The notes under the pieces are model-generated. The model searched no databases, was not told the DNA's origin, and saw only the letters and a program-made list of their open reading frames with translations. Positions 55,064-64,000 of a DNA stretch of 64,000 nt are shown in pieces; positions within the stretch are counted from its first letter, which is position 1; each line of letters begins with the position of its first letter. This stretch comes from Acetobacteraceae bacterium (lineage in GTDB: Bacteria; Pseudomonadota; Alphaproteobacteria; Acetobacterales; Acetobacteraceae): the NCBI GenBank assembly GCA_947371015.1, contig CANBNK010000013.1:1-64000 (forward strand), written 5' to 3'. Position numbers and translations under genes: made by a program.

Positions 55064-56884
55064 CTACCGCCGGCCGAACAGCTTCTCCAACTCGGCCGGT
55101 CCCAGCTTCAGGAAGGTGGGGCGGCCGTGGCTGCACGTCGCGGCGCGCGGCGTGGCCTCCATCTGGCGCAGCAGCGCGTCCATCTCGGCCGGGGCCAGGC
55201 GGCGGCCGGCGCGGACGCTGCCATGGCAGGCCAGGCGGGCGATGGCGGCGTCCAGCCTCGCGTCCAGCGCGGTGCTTTCGCTGGTCTCGGCCAGTTCCTC
55301 CGCCAGGTCGCGCAGTAGCGGCGCCGGGTCCGGGTTGCCCAGCAGCGCCGGCATCGCCCGCACCAGCACCGCCCCGGCGCCGAAGCCATCCAGGTCCAGC
55401 CCCAGCCGGGCGAGTTCCGGCGCCGCGTCCAGCAGCCGGGCGGCGGCGCTGGCCGGCAGGTCCACCACCGCCGGCAGCAGCAGCGGCTGGGCGCGGACGC
55501 CGCCGTCCAGGTACTGCGCGCGCAGGGCTTCGTGGGTCAGGCGTTCATGCGCGGCGTGCTGGTCCACCAGCACCAGGGCGCCGTCGCTGGCCTCGGCCAG
55601 GATGTAGGTATCCAGCACCTGGCCCAGCGCGCGGCCCAGCGGATGTTCCGGTGGCGCGGGCGGCGCTTCCGGCAACGGCGCCGGGCGGGGCGGCGCGAAG
55701 CCGAGCCCCAGCCCCGGTGAGGCCAGCGGCATGCTGGGCGGCGGCACCAGCGCCAGCCCGGCTTCCTCAAAGCCCTTGCCGGCGAAGGCGTGCGGCAGCG
55801 GCGCTGGTGGCGGCGCTGGCTTCCAGCCGGAAGCGGGGCGCGCAAGGGGGCGAAATGCCGGGCGGGCCGGCGTACTGAAGGCGATGCCCGCCCCGACCCC
55901 CAGCGCCTTCTTCAGCGCCGAGATCATGAAGCTCCGCACCGCGGCCTCCTCGCGGAAGCGCAGCTCGGTCTTCATCGGGTGGACGTTCACATCCACCGCC
56001 TCGGGGTCGATCTCCAGGTACAGCGCCGCCACCGGGTAGCGCCCGGCTGTGACCAACTCCCGCGTTGCCACCCGCAACGCGGTGCGCAGCACCGGGTCCT
56101 TCACCGGGCGGCGGTTGACCACCAGGTGCTGCTCGGCGCTGGTGGCGCGGGTATAGGCCGGCTGGGCGATCAGGCCGGTCAGTTGGAAGGTCTCGCCGAC
56201 CGATTCGACCGGCAGCGCTGCGGCGGCGAAGTCCGGGCCGAGCACCTGCTTGATCCGCGCATCGCGTTCGGCCGGGGCCAGGTTCAGCACCTCGCGGCCG
56301 TCATTCTCCAGCCGGAAGGCCACCTGCGGCCAGGCCAGCGCCAGCCGGCGCACGGCTTCAATTGCGTGGTCGGCCTCGCTGCGCGGCGTCTTCAGGAACT
56401 TCCGCCGGGCCGGTACGGCGAAGAACAGGTCGCGTACCTCCATGCGGGTGCCCGGAGCGCCGGAGGCCGGGGTGACCGCCGATTTCCGCCCGCCTTCCAC
56501 GCTGATGACATGGGCATCGAAGCCCGGCTGCCGGCTGGTGATGGTCAGCCGCGCCACCGCGCCGATGCTGGGCAACGCTTCGCCACGAAACCCCAGCGTG
56601 GCGATGCGGAACAGCAGCCCTTCCTCCTCCAGCTTGGAGGTGGCGTGGCGTTCCACCGCCAGGTCGAGGTCGGCGGCGGACATGCCATGGCCGTCATCCT
56701 CGATGACCACGCGCTCGATCCCGCCGCCTTCCAGCGTGATGCCGATGCGGGTCGCGCCGGCATCCAGCGCGTTCTCGACCAGCTCCTTCACCACGGCGGC
56801 CGGGCGCTCCACCACCTCGCCGGCGGCGATGCGGTTGGCGGTGGTCTCGGGCAGGATGCGGATGGCGGGCAGGAGCAGGGTCAT
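55064..56884 (-). CDS. mutL: DNA mismatch repair protein MutL, endonuclease type
   Basis: Couples MutS mismatch recognition to strand removal. Seen: 606 residues; N-terminal GHKL ATPase with NALDAGATRIGI, DDGHGM and TLGFRGEALPSIGAVA; a proline-rich linker (about 330-420); and a C-terminal domain keeping the metal motif DQHAAHERLTHEAL and CSHGRPTFLKL. The intact DQHA(x)2E(x)4E motif predicts nicking activity, as in species without MutH. It ends in a strong hairpin. Confidence 0.96.
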   Translation of the reverse strand: MTLLLPAIRILPETTANRIAAGEVVERPAAVVKELVENALDAGATRIGITLEGGGIERVVIEDDGHGMSAADLDLAVERHATSKLEEEGLLFRIATLGFRGEALPSIGAVARLTITSRQPGFDAHVISVEGGRKSAVTPASGAPGTRMEVRDLFFAVPARRKFLKTPRSEADHAIEAVRRLALAWPQVAFRLENDGREVLNLAPAERDARIKQVLGPDFAAAALPVESVGETFQLTGLIAQPAYTRATSAEQHLVVNRRPVKDPVLRTALRVATRELVTAGRYPVAALYLEIDPEAVDVNVHPMKTELRFREEAAVRSFMISALKKALGVGAGIAFSTPARPAFRPLARPASGWKPAPPPAPLPHAFAGKGFEEAGLALVPPPSMPLASPGLGLGFAPPRPAPLPEAPPAPPEHPLGRALGQVLDTYILAEASDGALVLVDQHAAHERLTHEALRAQYLDGGVRAQPLLLPAVVDLPASAAARLLDAAPELARLGLDLDGFGAGAVLVRAMPALLGNPDPAPLLRDLAEELAETSESTALDARLDAAIARLACHGSVRAGRRLAPAEMDALLRQMEATPRAATCSHGRPTFLKLGPAELEKLFGRR

Positions 56885-56943
56885 GCGATTCGGGCCGCAG
56901 CATAGCGCGGAAGTGCTGCCGACGCAGTCACTTCACCCGCGGG

Positions 56944-58476
56944 TCAGCCCGCCAGCAGTGCCCGCATCAGCCCCTCGGTGCTGCTGTCATGCGCGCCCGG
57001 CTGCGGCGCCCCGGCGGCCAGTTCCGGCAGGATGGCGCTGGCCAGTTGCTTGCCCAGTTCCACGCCCCATTGGTCGAAGGCATTGACGCCCCAGAGCGCG
57101 CCCAGCGTCGCCACCTTGTGCTCATACAGCGCCACCACCTGGCCCAGGGTGAAGGCGTCCAGCCGCGGCAACACCAGCGAAACACTGGGCCGGTCGCCCG
57201 GGAAGACCCGGTGCGGGCCAAGCGCCGGCGTCTCCGCCGTGGCCTCGGCCAGGGTCTTGCCGCGCAGCAGCGCGGCCGCCTGGGCCAGGCCCTGGGCCAG
57301 CAGCTTGTGGTGGCTGTCGAGGTAAGGGTGGTCGGGCTGGGCCACGAAGATGAAGTCCACCGGCACCGGGCGCGGGCTTTGATGCACCAGTTGCATGAAG
57401 CTGTGCTGCGCATTGGTGCCGGGCTCGCCGAACACCACCGGCCCGGTGTCGCCGCGCACGGGTTCGCCGGCCAGGGTCACGCGCTTGCCCAGGCTTTCCA
57501 TCTCAAGCTGTTGCAGATGCGCCGGCAGCCGGGCCAAGCGTTCGTCATAGGGCAGCACGGCGCGGGCGTTCAGGCCCAACCCGTTGACGTGCCAGCACTC
57601 CACCAGCGCCAGCAGCACCGGCAGGTTGTCTTCCAGCGGCGCGTGCAGGAAGTGTTCGTCCATGGCGTGGGCGCCGGCCAACAGCTGGGCAAACCGGTCC
57701 CAGCCCAACGCCAGCGCCAGCGAAAGCCCGATGGCGCTCCACAGGCTGTAGCGCCCGCCGACCCAGTCCTTGAACGGAAACACCCGCTCCGCCGGAATGC
57801 CGAAGGCGGCGGTCGCGGCCAGGTTGGTGGAAAGCGCCACCATGCCTTCCCCGGCATGCGCGCCCAGCCAGGCCTTGACCAGATGCGCGTTGGTCATGGT
57901 TTCCTGGGTGGTGAAGGTCTTGCTGGCCACCAGGACCAGGGTGCGTGCGGGGTCCAGCCGCGGCGCCAACTCGGCCCAGGCATGGCCGTCCACGTTGCTG
58001 AGGAAGTGCGCCCGCATCGGGCAGCCCAGGCGCCACAGCGCCCGCGCCACCATCGCCGGGCCCAGGTCGCTGCCGCCGATGCCGATGTTCAGCACATCGG
58101 TGAAGCGGCCCTCGGCATGGGTCGCCGTGGTGAAGGCCTGCATCCGCGCCAGCACGGCGGCGACATCGGCTGCGGCCTCGGCATTGCCCTGGCCCCCACG
58201 CAGCGCCAGGTGCAGCACGGCGCGGCCTTCGGTGGCGTTGACCATGTCGCCGCGCGCCAAGGCGTCGCGCTTGCCCGCGACATCGGCGGCGCGGGCCAGG
58301 CCGAGGAGCGCCGCCAGTACCTCATCCGAGATGGCGGTCTTGGAGAAATCCAGCAGCAGCCCGTCGGCGCGGCGGCTGAAGCGGGCGAAACGACCAGGAT
58401 CGGCGGCGAACAGCGCACGGGCGGAGGGCGGGGCGGCACCCAGCCGAGCCAGTTCCGCCCATTGCGACTCGACCAT
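56944..58476 (-). CDS. pgi: Glucose-6-phosphate isomerase
   Basis: Interconverts glucose- and fructose-6-phosphate. Seen: 510 residues; GIGGSDLGPAMVARAL; LVASKTFTTQETMTNA; DWVGGRYSLWSAIGLSLAL; FGEPGTNAQHSFMQLVHQ with the catalytic His; and GVNAFDQWGVELGKQLA with the catalytic Lys. It is slightly shorter than the enterobacterial enzyme (about 549). It lies between mutL and the M16 pair with no overlap. Confidence 0.96.
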   Translation of the reverse strand: MVESQWAELARLGAAPPSARALFAADPGRFARFSRRADGLLLDFSKTAISDEVLAALLGLARAADVAGKRDALARGDMVNATEGRAVLHLALRGGQGNAEAAADVAAVLARMQAFTTATHAEGRFTDVLNIGIGGSDLGPAMVARALWRLGCPMRAHFLSNVDGHAWAELAPRLDPARTLVLVASKTFTTQETMTNAHLVKAWLGAHAGEGMVALSTNLAATAAFGIPAERVFPFKDWVGGRYSLWSAIGLSLALALGWDRFAQLLAGAHAMDEHFLHAPLEDNLPVLLALVECWHVNGLGLNARAVLPYDERLARLPAHLQQLEMESLGKRVTLAGEPVRGDTGPVVFGEPGTNAQHSFMQLVHQSPRPVPVDFIFVAQPDHPYLDSHHKLLAQGLAQAAALLRGKTLAEATAETPALGPHRVFPGDRPSVSLVLPRLDAFTLGQVVALYEHKVATLGALWGVNAFDQWGVELGKQLASAILPELAAGAPQPGAHDSSTEGLMRALLAG

Positions 58477-58503
58477 GGTCCGTCTCCTGCCTTTGGGACC
58501 GGA

Positions 58504-59781
58504 TTATAACCCAGCAGGCTGCCCGGCAATCACCACGGAGAGGTCATCGGCCCGCAGCAGCCGCCCGGCCACCGCCGCCAGTTGGTCACGCTTCAGCGCG
58601 GCCAGTCGCGCCGGCCGCCCGGCCAGCCATTCCGGCGCGCGGTCGTTCTGGCGCAGCGTCAGCAGCCCGTCCGCAATCCGCCGGCTATCGACGAATTGCA
58701 GCGGCAACGCCCCGGTGAGGTAGGCCACCGCGTCGGCCAGTTCTTCCTCGGTCGGGCCGGCCTCGGCCATGCGGCGCCATTCGGCGCGGGTCACCGCCAG
58801 CGTCTCGGCCATGCGGGCGTTCTCGCTGGAGACGGCACCGATCAGCGTGCCGCGATGGAACATCAGGTCCAGTCCGGCGGAGATGCCATAGGCCAGCCCG
58901 CGTTCCTCGCGCACCGCCTGCATCAGGCGGGAGGAGAAGCCGCCGCCGCCGAGCACGCGCAGCATCACCTGCGCCGCTTCCCAGTCGGGGTCGGTGGTGG
59001 CCAGGCCTTCTTGGCCGAACATGGCGGTGGATTGCGGCGCCGTCACCGGCACCACCTGCTGGCCAAAGCGGGTGAAGCCTGGCAGCGCCGGGGCCGCGGG
59101 CGGCCTGCCGGCCGGCAGGCCGCTGAACAGCTCGGCCAACAGCGCGGTCAGCGCCTCCGGCCTGATGGCGCCGGAGACGGCGACCAGCAGCCCATCGCGG
59201 CGCATCTGCCGCGCCAGCGCCGCCTGCATCTGCGGCACCGTCAGGCTGGCCAGACTGGCGGCGGTCCCCGATGTTGGCCGCCCGGCGGGATGGCCGGGGA
59301 AGGCCGCGGCCCAGAAGCTGCGATTGGCCTGGCCGCGCGGGGTTTCCAGCGCCCGACGCTCAGCCGCCAGGGCGCGGGCACGCACCCGCTCCACCGCGCT
59401 GGCCTCGAAGCGCGGCCGGGTCATGGCCAGCGATGCCAGCCGCACCGCGTCGGGTAGCGCATCGGTCAGGGCGCGCAGGCTGCCCTCGAACTGGTCGCGC
59501 CCGGCGCCGAAGCCGAGGTTGATGGCCTGGTCGCGCACGGCATCGGCAAAGGCGTTGGAATCAAGTCCTCCGGCGCCTTCGGTCAGCAGGCTGGCGGCCT
59601 GGGCGATGGCGCCTTCCTCCCCGGCCGGGTCAAGGCTGGCACCGCCCGCCCAGGACCAGGAGATGCTGACGATGGGCAGGCTGTGGTCTTCCACCAGCCA
59701 GGCGCTGCCGCCGGCAAAGGGGATGACCTGGATGGGGACGGAAAAACCGGAGGGGCCAGGACCGCTCATAGCGCCGCTCAT
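58504..59781 (-). CDS. M16 peptidase family protein, non-catalytic subunit
   Basis: Predicted partner of the next-upstream protease. Seen: 425 residues with the M16 fold (SISWSWAGGASLDPAGEEGAIAQ, EERGLAYGISAGLDLMFHRGTL), but the HxxEH zinc motif is absent where expected; the position reads AQAASLLTEGA. No clear signal peptide. ATG 59781 overlaps the catalytic subunit's TGA (ATGA). Known M16B pairs form heterodimers of one active and one inactive chain. Confidence 0.9.
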   Translation of the reverse strand: MSGAMSGPGPSGFSVPIQVIPFAGGSAWLVEDHSLPIVSISWSWAGGASLDPAGEEGAIAQAASLLTEGAGGLDSNAFADAVRDQAINLGFGAGRDQFEGSLRALTDALPDAVRLASLAMTRPRFEASAVERVRARALAAERRALETPRGQANRSFWAAAFPGHPAGRPTSGTAASLASLTVPQMQAALARQMRRDGLLVAVSGAIRPEALTALLAELFSGLPAGRPPAAPALPGFTRFGQQVVPVTAPQSTAMFGQEGLATTDPDWEAAQVMLRVLGGGGFSSRLMQAVREERGLAYGISAGLDLMFHRGTLIGAVSSENARMAETLAVTRAEWRRMAEAGPTEEELADAVAYLTGALPLQFVDSRRIADGLLTLRQNDRAPEWLAGRPARLAALKRDQLAAVAGRLLRADDLSVVIAGQPAGL

Positions 59782-61169
59782 GCCGGCAGGTGCCAGGCAT
59801 TGATGCCCTGGGGCGCGCCCAGCACGGCGCGGGCGGCGGCCATCACCTGCGGCGCTGTCACCGCGCGGATATGCCGTGGCCAGAACTCCACCGTGTCCAT
59901 GGTCAGGCCATTGGCCAGCGCATCCCCCAGCAGCCGCGGCGCGGCGCCGATGCCGTCCAGCGCCAGCACCGCCCCGGCGGTGAGCTGCCGCACCGAGCGG
60001 CGGACCTCGTCCTCGGTGACCCCGGCGTCCAGCAGGCGGGCGATCTCGGCATCCAGCGCGGCTTCCAGCCGGGCCGGCTCCACCCCCTGGCGGGCGGTGG
60101 TGGCGAAGGAGAAGGTTGTGAAGCTGGGCACATCGCCGGAATAGGAAACCCCGGCCGAGGTCGCCAACCCCGCTTGCACCAGTGCCCGGTTCAGCCGGCT
60201 GCCGGGGCCGCTGCCCAGCAGGTGGGCCAGGACTTCCAGCGGGTAGGAATGCTGCGTCGCCCCGAACAGCAGGCCCGGCGCCAGCACCTGGCGCATCAGG
60301 CTCGCCTCGCGCACCGCGGCGTCCTTCAGCTCGAAGCGCTGCACACCCTGCATCGGCGGTGGTGGCGCGCGGTCTCGCCCCTGCACCGGGCGGGTGGGCA
60401 CGCTGCCATACAGGTCCTCGGCCAGCCGGCGCACATCGGCTTCCCGCGCGTCGCCGGCCACCACCAGCACGGCATTGGCCGGGGCGTAGCGGCGGGCGTA
60501 GAAGCCGGCCAGGTCATCGCGGGTGATGGCGCGGATCTCGTCCTCCCAGCCGATGATCGGCCGGCCGTGCCAATGCTGCCGGCCCCACAGCGCGGCTTCC
60601 TGGGCTTCCCAGAACTTGGCGCGCGGGTTGGCGTCCGTGCGCTGGCGGCGTTCTTCCAGAATGACCAGGCGCTCGGCTTCCAGCGTATCCGCCGGCAGGG
60701 TCGGGCCGGCGAAGCGGTCCGCCTCCATCCGCATCACCAGCTCCAGGCGCGAGGCTTCGATATGCTGGTGGTAGGCGGTGACATCGCGGGAGGTGAAGGC
60801 GTTGTCCTGGCCGCCCTGCTTGGCGACGATCAGCGAGATGGCGCCGGGCGCGACATGGGCGCTGCCCTTGAACATCATGTGTTCCAGGAAATGCGCGGTG
60901 CCGGACTTGCCGGACGGGTCTTCGCCACCGCCGGCGCCATAGAACAGGTAGTGCGCCACCACGGGGGCGCGGCGGCTTTCGGCCAGGACCACGCGCAGGC
61001 CGTTCGGCAGGGTCCATGTGCTGGCGCCGAACAGGGCGCGATCCGCCACCGCGGGTTCGGTCTGCACCAGGGCCGGGCTGGCCGGGGCCTGTGCGGCGCC
61101 CACCACGGGTAGCGCGGCGGCGCCAAGGGCAGCGGTGGTCAGGCAGGTACGACGGGTCAGCTTGGGCAT
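59778..61169 (-). CDS. M16 zinc metallopeptidase, catalytic subunit
   Basis: Predicted exported zinc peptidase of the pitrilysin group. Seen: 463 residues; a Tat-type signal peptide (KLTRRTCLTTAALGAAALPVV); zinc motif HFLEH at 93-97 in SGTAHFLEHMMFKGS; NAFTSRDVTAYHQHI; and LVILEERRQRTD with the third ligand Glu. ATG 61169 opens the signal peptide; the frame reaches 61205. It pairs with the inactive subunit by a 4-nt overlap. Confidence 0.92.
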   Translation of the reverse strand: MPKLTRRTCLTTAALGAAALPVVGAAQAPASPALVQTEPAVADRALFGASTWTLPNGLRVVLAESRRAPVVAHYLFYGAGGGEDPSGKSGTAHFLEHMMFKGSAHVAPGAISLIVAKQGGQDNAFTSRDVTAYHQHIEASRLELVMRMEADRFAGPTLPADTLEAERLVILEERRQRTDANPRAKFWEAQEAALWGRQHWHGRPIIGWEDEIRAITRDDLAGFYARRYAPANAVLVVAGDAREADVRRLAEDLYGSVPTRPVQGRDRAPPPPMQGVQRFELKDAAVREASLMRQVLAPGLLFGATQHSYPLEVLAHLLGSGPGSRLNRALVQAGLATSAGVSYSGDVPSFTTFSFATTARQGVEPARLEAALDAEIARLLDAGVTEDEVRRSVRQLTAGAVLALDGIGAAPRLLGDALANGLTMDTVEFWPRHIRAVTAPQVMAAARAVLGAPQGINAWHLPA

Positions 61170-61263
61170 GTCCGGCAAGATGGGGCGGGAAGGCCCGGCC
61201 GCCAAGCCAGCCGAATGTAACGGCGATTGAAATGCCGGCCCGGGTGCATACCGGGCCGCCGTG

Positions 61264-61857
61264 TCAGAAGATGCTTTCCAGCACCCGGACCACAGGGTTG
61301 CCGCTGCGGGCGGGCTGGATGATCGGCGTCTCGCCTTCGCCGGTGTCGCGGCCGAGCGCTGCGTTCTCCCGCAGGCGCTGGCTTTCGCGGCGTGGGTCCA
61401 CCGGCACGCCGGGCTGGTCGCTGGCGCGCCAGAACATCAGGGTATCGACGAAGCTGCGGTCCGGGCGGTCCAGCCGCTGGCTTTCCTCATCCACCCGGCG
61501 GCGGATATCGGCGGTGCCGGGCTGGCCACCGGCGGCGGTGAGCAGGGCATTCTCGCCCGAGCTGACCCGCGCGCTGTTGCCGCGGCCCAGCGCGGCACCC
61601 GGCACCAGGGCGGCTTCGGCCTGCTGGCGTTGGTTGAGTTCCTGCGGGCGAACGGCGCCGGGGCGGGGCGTGGGCAGCGCACCCAGCGACGGCGGCATGG
61701 AAAGCGGGGCGCGGGTGGTCACCGCGAATTCGTCCGGCGCGTCTCGCGTCAGGCCGAAACTGCGCATGGTGTCGCCGCCGCTACCACAGGCGGCGAGGGG
61801 GGCCAGGGCGGCCAAGGCAAGTAGGGCGCGGTAGGCGGAGGGGCGGCGGGTGTTCAT
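61264..61857 (-). CDS. DUF3035-type lipoprotein
   Basis: Predicted outer-membrane lipoprotein of unknown role. Seen: 197 residues; signal peptide with lipobox LAAC; then GLTRDAPDEFAVTTRAPLSMPPSL, the hallmark of this alphaproteobacterial family; and a charged, low-complexity remainder. It lies 7 nt after lspA, the enzyme that would remove its own signal peptide, and upstream of the M16 genes. Confidence 0.85.
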   Translation of the reverse strand: MNTRRPSAYRALLALAALAPLAACGSGGDTMRSFGLTRDAPDEFAVTTRAPLSMPPSLGALPTPRPGAVRPQELNQRQQAEAALVPGAALGRGNSARVSSGENALLTAAGGQPGTADIRRRVDEESQRLDRPDRSFVDTLMFWRASDQPGVPVDPRRESQRLRENAALGRDTGEGETPIIQPARSGNPVVRVLESIF

Positions 61858-61864
61858 GGGAAAC

Positions 61865-62389
61865 CTACTTAGGGCCAGCGTCGCGGCGGAACAAGGCATC
61901 TGCCACCAGCACGCCCACGCCCCACACGATACCGGCATCGGCCAGGTTGAAGACGTACCAATGCCAGCCGGCCAGGTGGACATCGACGAAATCCACCACC
62001 GCGCCGAAGCGCAGCCGGTCGATGACGTTGCCGATGGCGCCGCCAATGACCGCGCCAAGCGCGGCGGCGACCCAGGCGGTCTCCGCCCGCGCCAGCCAGC
62101 GCAGCAGGAACAGGGCAATGCCGGCAGCGGCGCAGGCCAGCACCAGTTGCACCCCGAAGCTGTCGCCCCAGAGCAGCCCGAAGGTGACGCCGCGATTCCA
62201 CACCATGGTCAGGTCCAGCCCGAGCGGGCCGGCGCTGAACAGCGGGATATTGCGGACCTGCGGCAGGTTGAGACCGACCAGCATCCACCATTTGCTGGCC
62301 TGGTCCGCCAGCAGGATGCCCAGCGCGATGGGCAGGCCGAGCTTCAGCCGGCCCATCGCCAGGGTTGCGGCGACCGGGGCCATGGCCAT
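61865..62389 (-). CDS. lspA: Lipoprotein signal peptidase
   Basis: Inner-membrane aspartic protease that trims prolipoproteins. Seen: 174 residues; about four hydrophobic helices; ADQASKWW near residue 29; catalytic Asp124 in GNVIDRLRFG; and Asp151 in FNLADAGI. ATG 62389 overlaps the ileS TGA by one base (TGATG), the usual ileS-lspA order; Met codons at 62383 and 62356 are alternatives. Confidence 0.96.
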   Translation of the reverse strand: MAMAPVAATLAMGRLKLGLPIALGILLADQASKWWMLVGLNLPQVRNIPLFSAGPLGLDLTMVWNRGVTFGLLWGDSFGVQLVLACAAAGIALFLLRWLARAETAWVAAALGAVIGGAIGNVIDRLRFGAVVDFVDVHLAGWHWYVFNLADAGIVWGVGVLVADALFRRDAGPK

Positions 62390-64000
62390 CAGGCGGCCAC
62401 CACGGCTTCGCAGCGGCGGCACAGCGTGGGGTGGGCGGCGGAGGCGCCGACTTCGGGCAGCACGCGCCAGCAGCGGTCGCATTTTTTTGCGTCCTCGGCG
62501 CCGATGTATCGCCACGCTGTATTTGGCGGATTTACGAAGCCCGCTTCCTTCGCGGAGGCGACTTGGAACTCGGAGACAATGCAGACTTCCGCCCAAATCT
62601 CGTCGGAAAGAAGATTCAGATCGGCATCAGCAAGGTAAGCGGTAAGCCGAGCTTGGAGCGATGACTTGATCGTCCCCTCCTGGCGCGCTTCTTCAATGTT
62701 CCTGGTAACGGTCCGTCGAATCTCCCGCACCCGCTCCCACTTCTCCGCCAGCGCCGCGTCCCGCCACTCGCCCGGCACCACCGGCCAGTCCTGCAGATGC
62801 ACGCTGTCCGCTTCATCCGGGAAGCGGGCCTGCCAGGCTTCCTCGGCGGTGAAGACCAGCACCGGTGCCAGCCACGTCGTCAGGCAGCGATGCAGCGCGT
62901 CCAGCACCGTGCGCGTGCTGCGCCGGCGCAGGCTGTCCGGCGCGTCGCAGTACAGCGCGTCCTTGCGGATATCGAAGTAGAACGCCGAGAGGTCTGCGGC
63001 GCAGAAGTTGTGCAGCTCCGGATAGACGCCGCTCCAGTCGTAGTCCACGGCGGCCTGGCGCAGCTTCACGTCCAGCTCGCTGAGCCGATGCAGCACCCAG
63101 CGCTCCAGCTCCGGCAGTTCCGCATGGTCAACGCGCTCGGACTCCGAAAAACCTTCAAGCCCGCCCAGCAGCCAGCGCAGCGTGTTGCGCAGCCGGCGAT
63201 ACAGTTCTGCCTGTTGCTTGAGGATTTCCTTGCCGATCCGCAGGTCGTCCGAGGTGTCGGCGTTCATCACCCAGAGCCGGAGAATATCGGCGCCGGAGTC
63301 CTTCATCACCTCCTGCGGGGCGGTGACGTTGCCGAGCGACTTCGACATCTTGCGGCCCTTCTCATCCAGCACGAAGCCGTGCGTCAGGATGGCCTTGAAG
63401 GGCGGCACGCCGCGGGTGCCGATGCTCTCCAGCAGCGAGGAATGGAACCAGCCGCGATGCTGGTCCGAGCCTTCCAGATAGAGGTCCGCCGGGAAGGGCA
63501 GGCCGCGTTCCTTGGTGAGGGTGAAGGCGTGGGTCGAGCCGCTCTCGAACCAGACATCCACGATGTCCATCACCTGCTCGTAATGCGCAGGGTCGCGCAG
63601 CTCCGCCCCGGAGACGGGGTTGAGGAAGCGCGCGGCGGCGCCGGGCAGGTACCAGGCATCGGCGCCCTCCACGCGGAAGGCATCGATGATGCCCTGCATG
63701 ACCGCGGGGTCGCGCAGCACTTCGCCGCTGCGCTTGTCCACGAAGACCGCGATCGGCACGCCCCAGGCGCGCTGGCGGCTGATGCACCAGTCCGGCCGCG
63801 CCGCCACCATGCTGCCGATGCGGTTGCGCCCCTGGTCCGGCACGAAATGCGTGGCGGCGATGGCGGCCAGCGCCTTCTCGCGGATGCGGTTGTCGTCATC
63901 CATGGCGATGAACCACTGCGGCGTGGCGCGGAAGATCACCGGCTTCTTGCTGCGCCAGCTATGCGGGTAGCTGTGGGTCAGCTTGGATTTGGCGACCAGC
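62389..64000 (-). CDS. ileS: Isoleucyl-tRNA synthetase, C-terminal part
   Basis: Charges tRNA-Ile. The gene continues past the right edge; about 536 C-terminal residues are here. Seen: PVIFRATPQWFIAMD; TRGVPPFKAILTHGFVLDE; the KMSKS loop as GRKMSKSLGN; an anticodon-binding domain with HRLSELDVKLRQA; and the C-terminal zinc site CDRCWR ... LCRRCEAV. The HIGH motif lies beyond the window. It is coupled to lspA. Confidence 0.97.
   Translation of the reverse strand, partial: LVAKSKLTHSYPHSWRSKKPVIFRATPQWFIAMDDDNRIREKALAAIAATHFVPDQGRNRIGSMVAARPDWCISRQRAWGVPIAVFVDKRSGEVLRDPAVMQGIIDAFRVEGADAWYLPGAAARFLNPVSGAELRDPAHYEQVMDIVDVWFESGSTHAFTLTKERGLPFPADLYLEGSDQHRGWFHSSLLESIGTRGVPPFKAILTHGFVLDEKGRKMSKSLGNVTAPQEVMKDSGADILRLWVMNADTSDDLRIGKEILKQQAELYRRLRNTLRWLLGGLEGFSESERVDHAELPELERWVLHRLSELDVKLRQAAVDYDWSGVYPELHNFCAADLSAFYFDIRKDALYCDAPDSLRRRSTRTVLDALHRCLTTWLAPVLVFTAEEAWQARFPDEADSVHLQDWPVVPGEWRDAALAEKWERVREIRRTVTRNIEEARQEGTIKSSLQARLTAYLADADLNLLSDEIWAEVCIVSEFQVASAKEAGFVNPPNTAWRYIGAEDAKKCDRCWRVLPEVGASAAHPTLCRRCEAVVAA

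Overview
The window is a gene-dense, very GC-rich chromosomal segment from an alphaproteobacterium, most likely an Acetobacteraceae member near Roseomonas. That placement is an inference from: the aerobic cobaltochelatase pair cobS-cobT beside a DnaJ-like gene and bolA; three Bug-type tripartite tricarboxylate receptors standing alone without membrane subunits; Tat-type signal peptides; and strong GC3 bias that opens very long antisense reading frames. No rRNA, tRNA, CRISPR array, prophage or full insertion sequence was seen.

Layout, left to right. 0.1-3.2 kb: pyrD, a HAD phosphatase and an MFS exporter. 3.3-7.4 kb: a divergent O-acetylation locus (DUF459-type SGNH hydrolase; Ape1/PatB-like SGNH lipoprotein; MBOAT acyltransferase; small membrane protein). 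7.4-18.7 kb, leftward: a Bug receptor, lepA, then rpmI-rplT-pheS-pheT with a recognisable promoter and an internal terminator-like hairpin, then dapF-mtaB-ftsY. 18.8-28.2 kb: HerA-like ATPase, a lipoprotein, a phytase-like secreted protein, cobS-cobT, dnaJ-like/bolA, and a DUF2889 gene with folB. 28.3-36.8 kb: accessory metabolism (FAD dehydrogenase, ATP-grasp-like fragment, copper chaperone, a GalD/Bug/esterase operon, two tandem class-C-like serine hydrolases). 36.9-43.4 kb: pepA, a second M17 peptidase and holC, then cysQ, tsaC/sua5 and a two-gene chromate transporter. 43.5-48.3 kb: VOC/MarR divergent pair, a Bug receptor, tadA, a C26 amidase and a pseudouridine synthase. 48.5-55 kb: rsmD running into a glycan-synthesis cluster (GT4, fused GT2-GT4, an unrecognised 642-residue protein). 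55-64 kb, leftward: mutL, pgi, two M16 peptidase subunits, a DUF3035 lipoprotein, lspA and the 3' part of ileS.

Many neighbours are translationally coupled by 1-8 nt overlaps. Four junctions use GTGA (GTG start inside a TGA stop): dapF/mtaB, DUF2889/folB, pepA/second M17 gene, rsmD/GT4. This decided several starts.

The most novel signals are non-coding. (1) Two inverted copies of a 120-148 bp MITE-like element have matched terminal inverted repeats and 4-bp CTAA/TTAG duplications. One copy sits exactly at the stop codons of two convergent genes, bolA and folB, so the target duplication supplies a stop to each. (2) A second, older intergenic repeat carries an AGCGTGATC hairpin and occurs beside the first MITE and after mutL. 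(3) The cobS-cobT gap holds four phased GC mini-palindromes spaced 26-27 nt. (4) A MarR-type palindrome and an AT-rich near-perfect 19-bp palindrome lie in divergent promoter regions.
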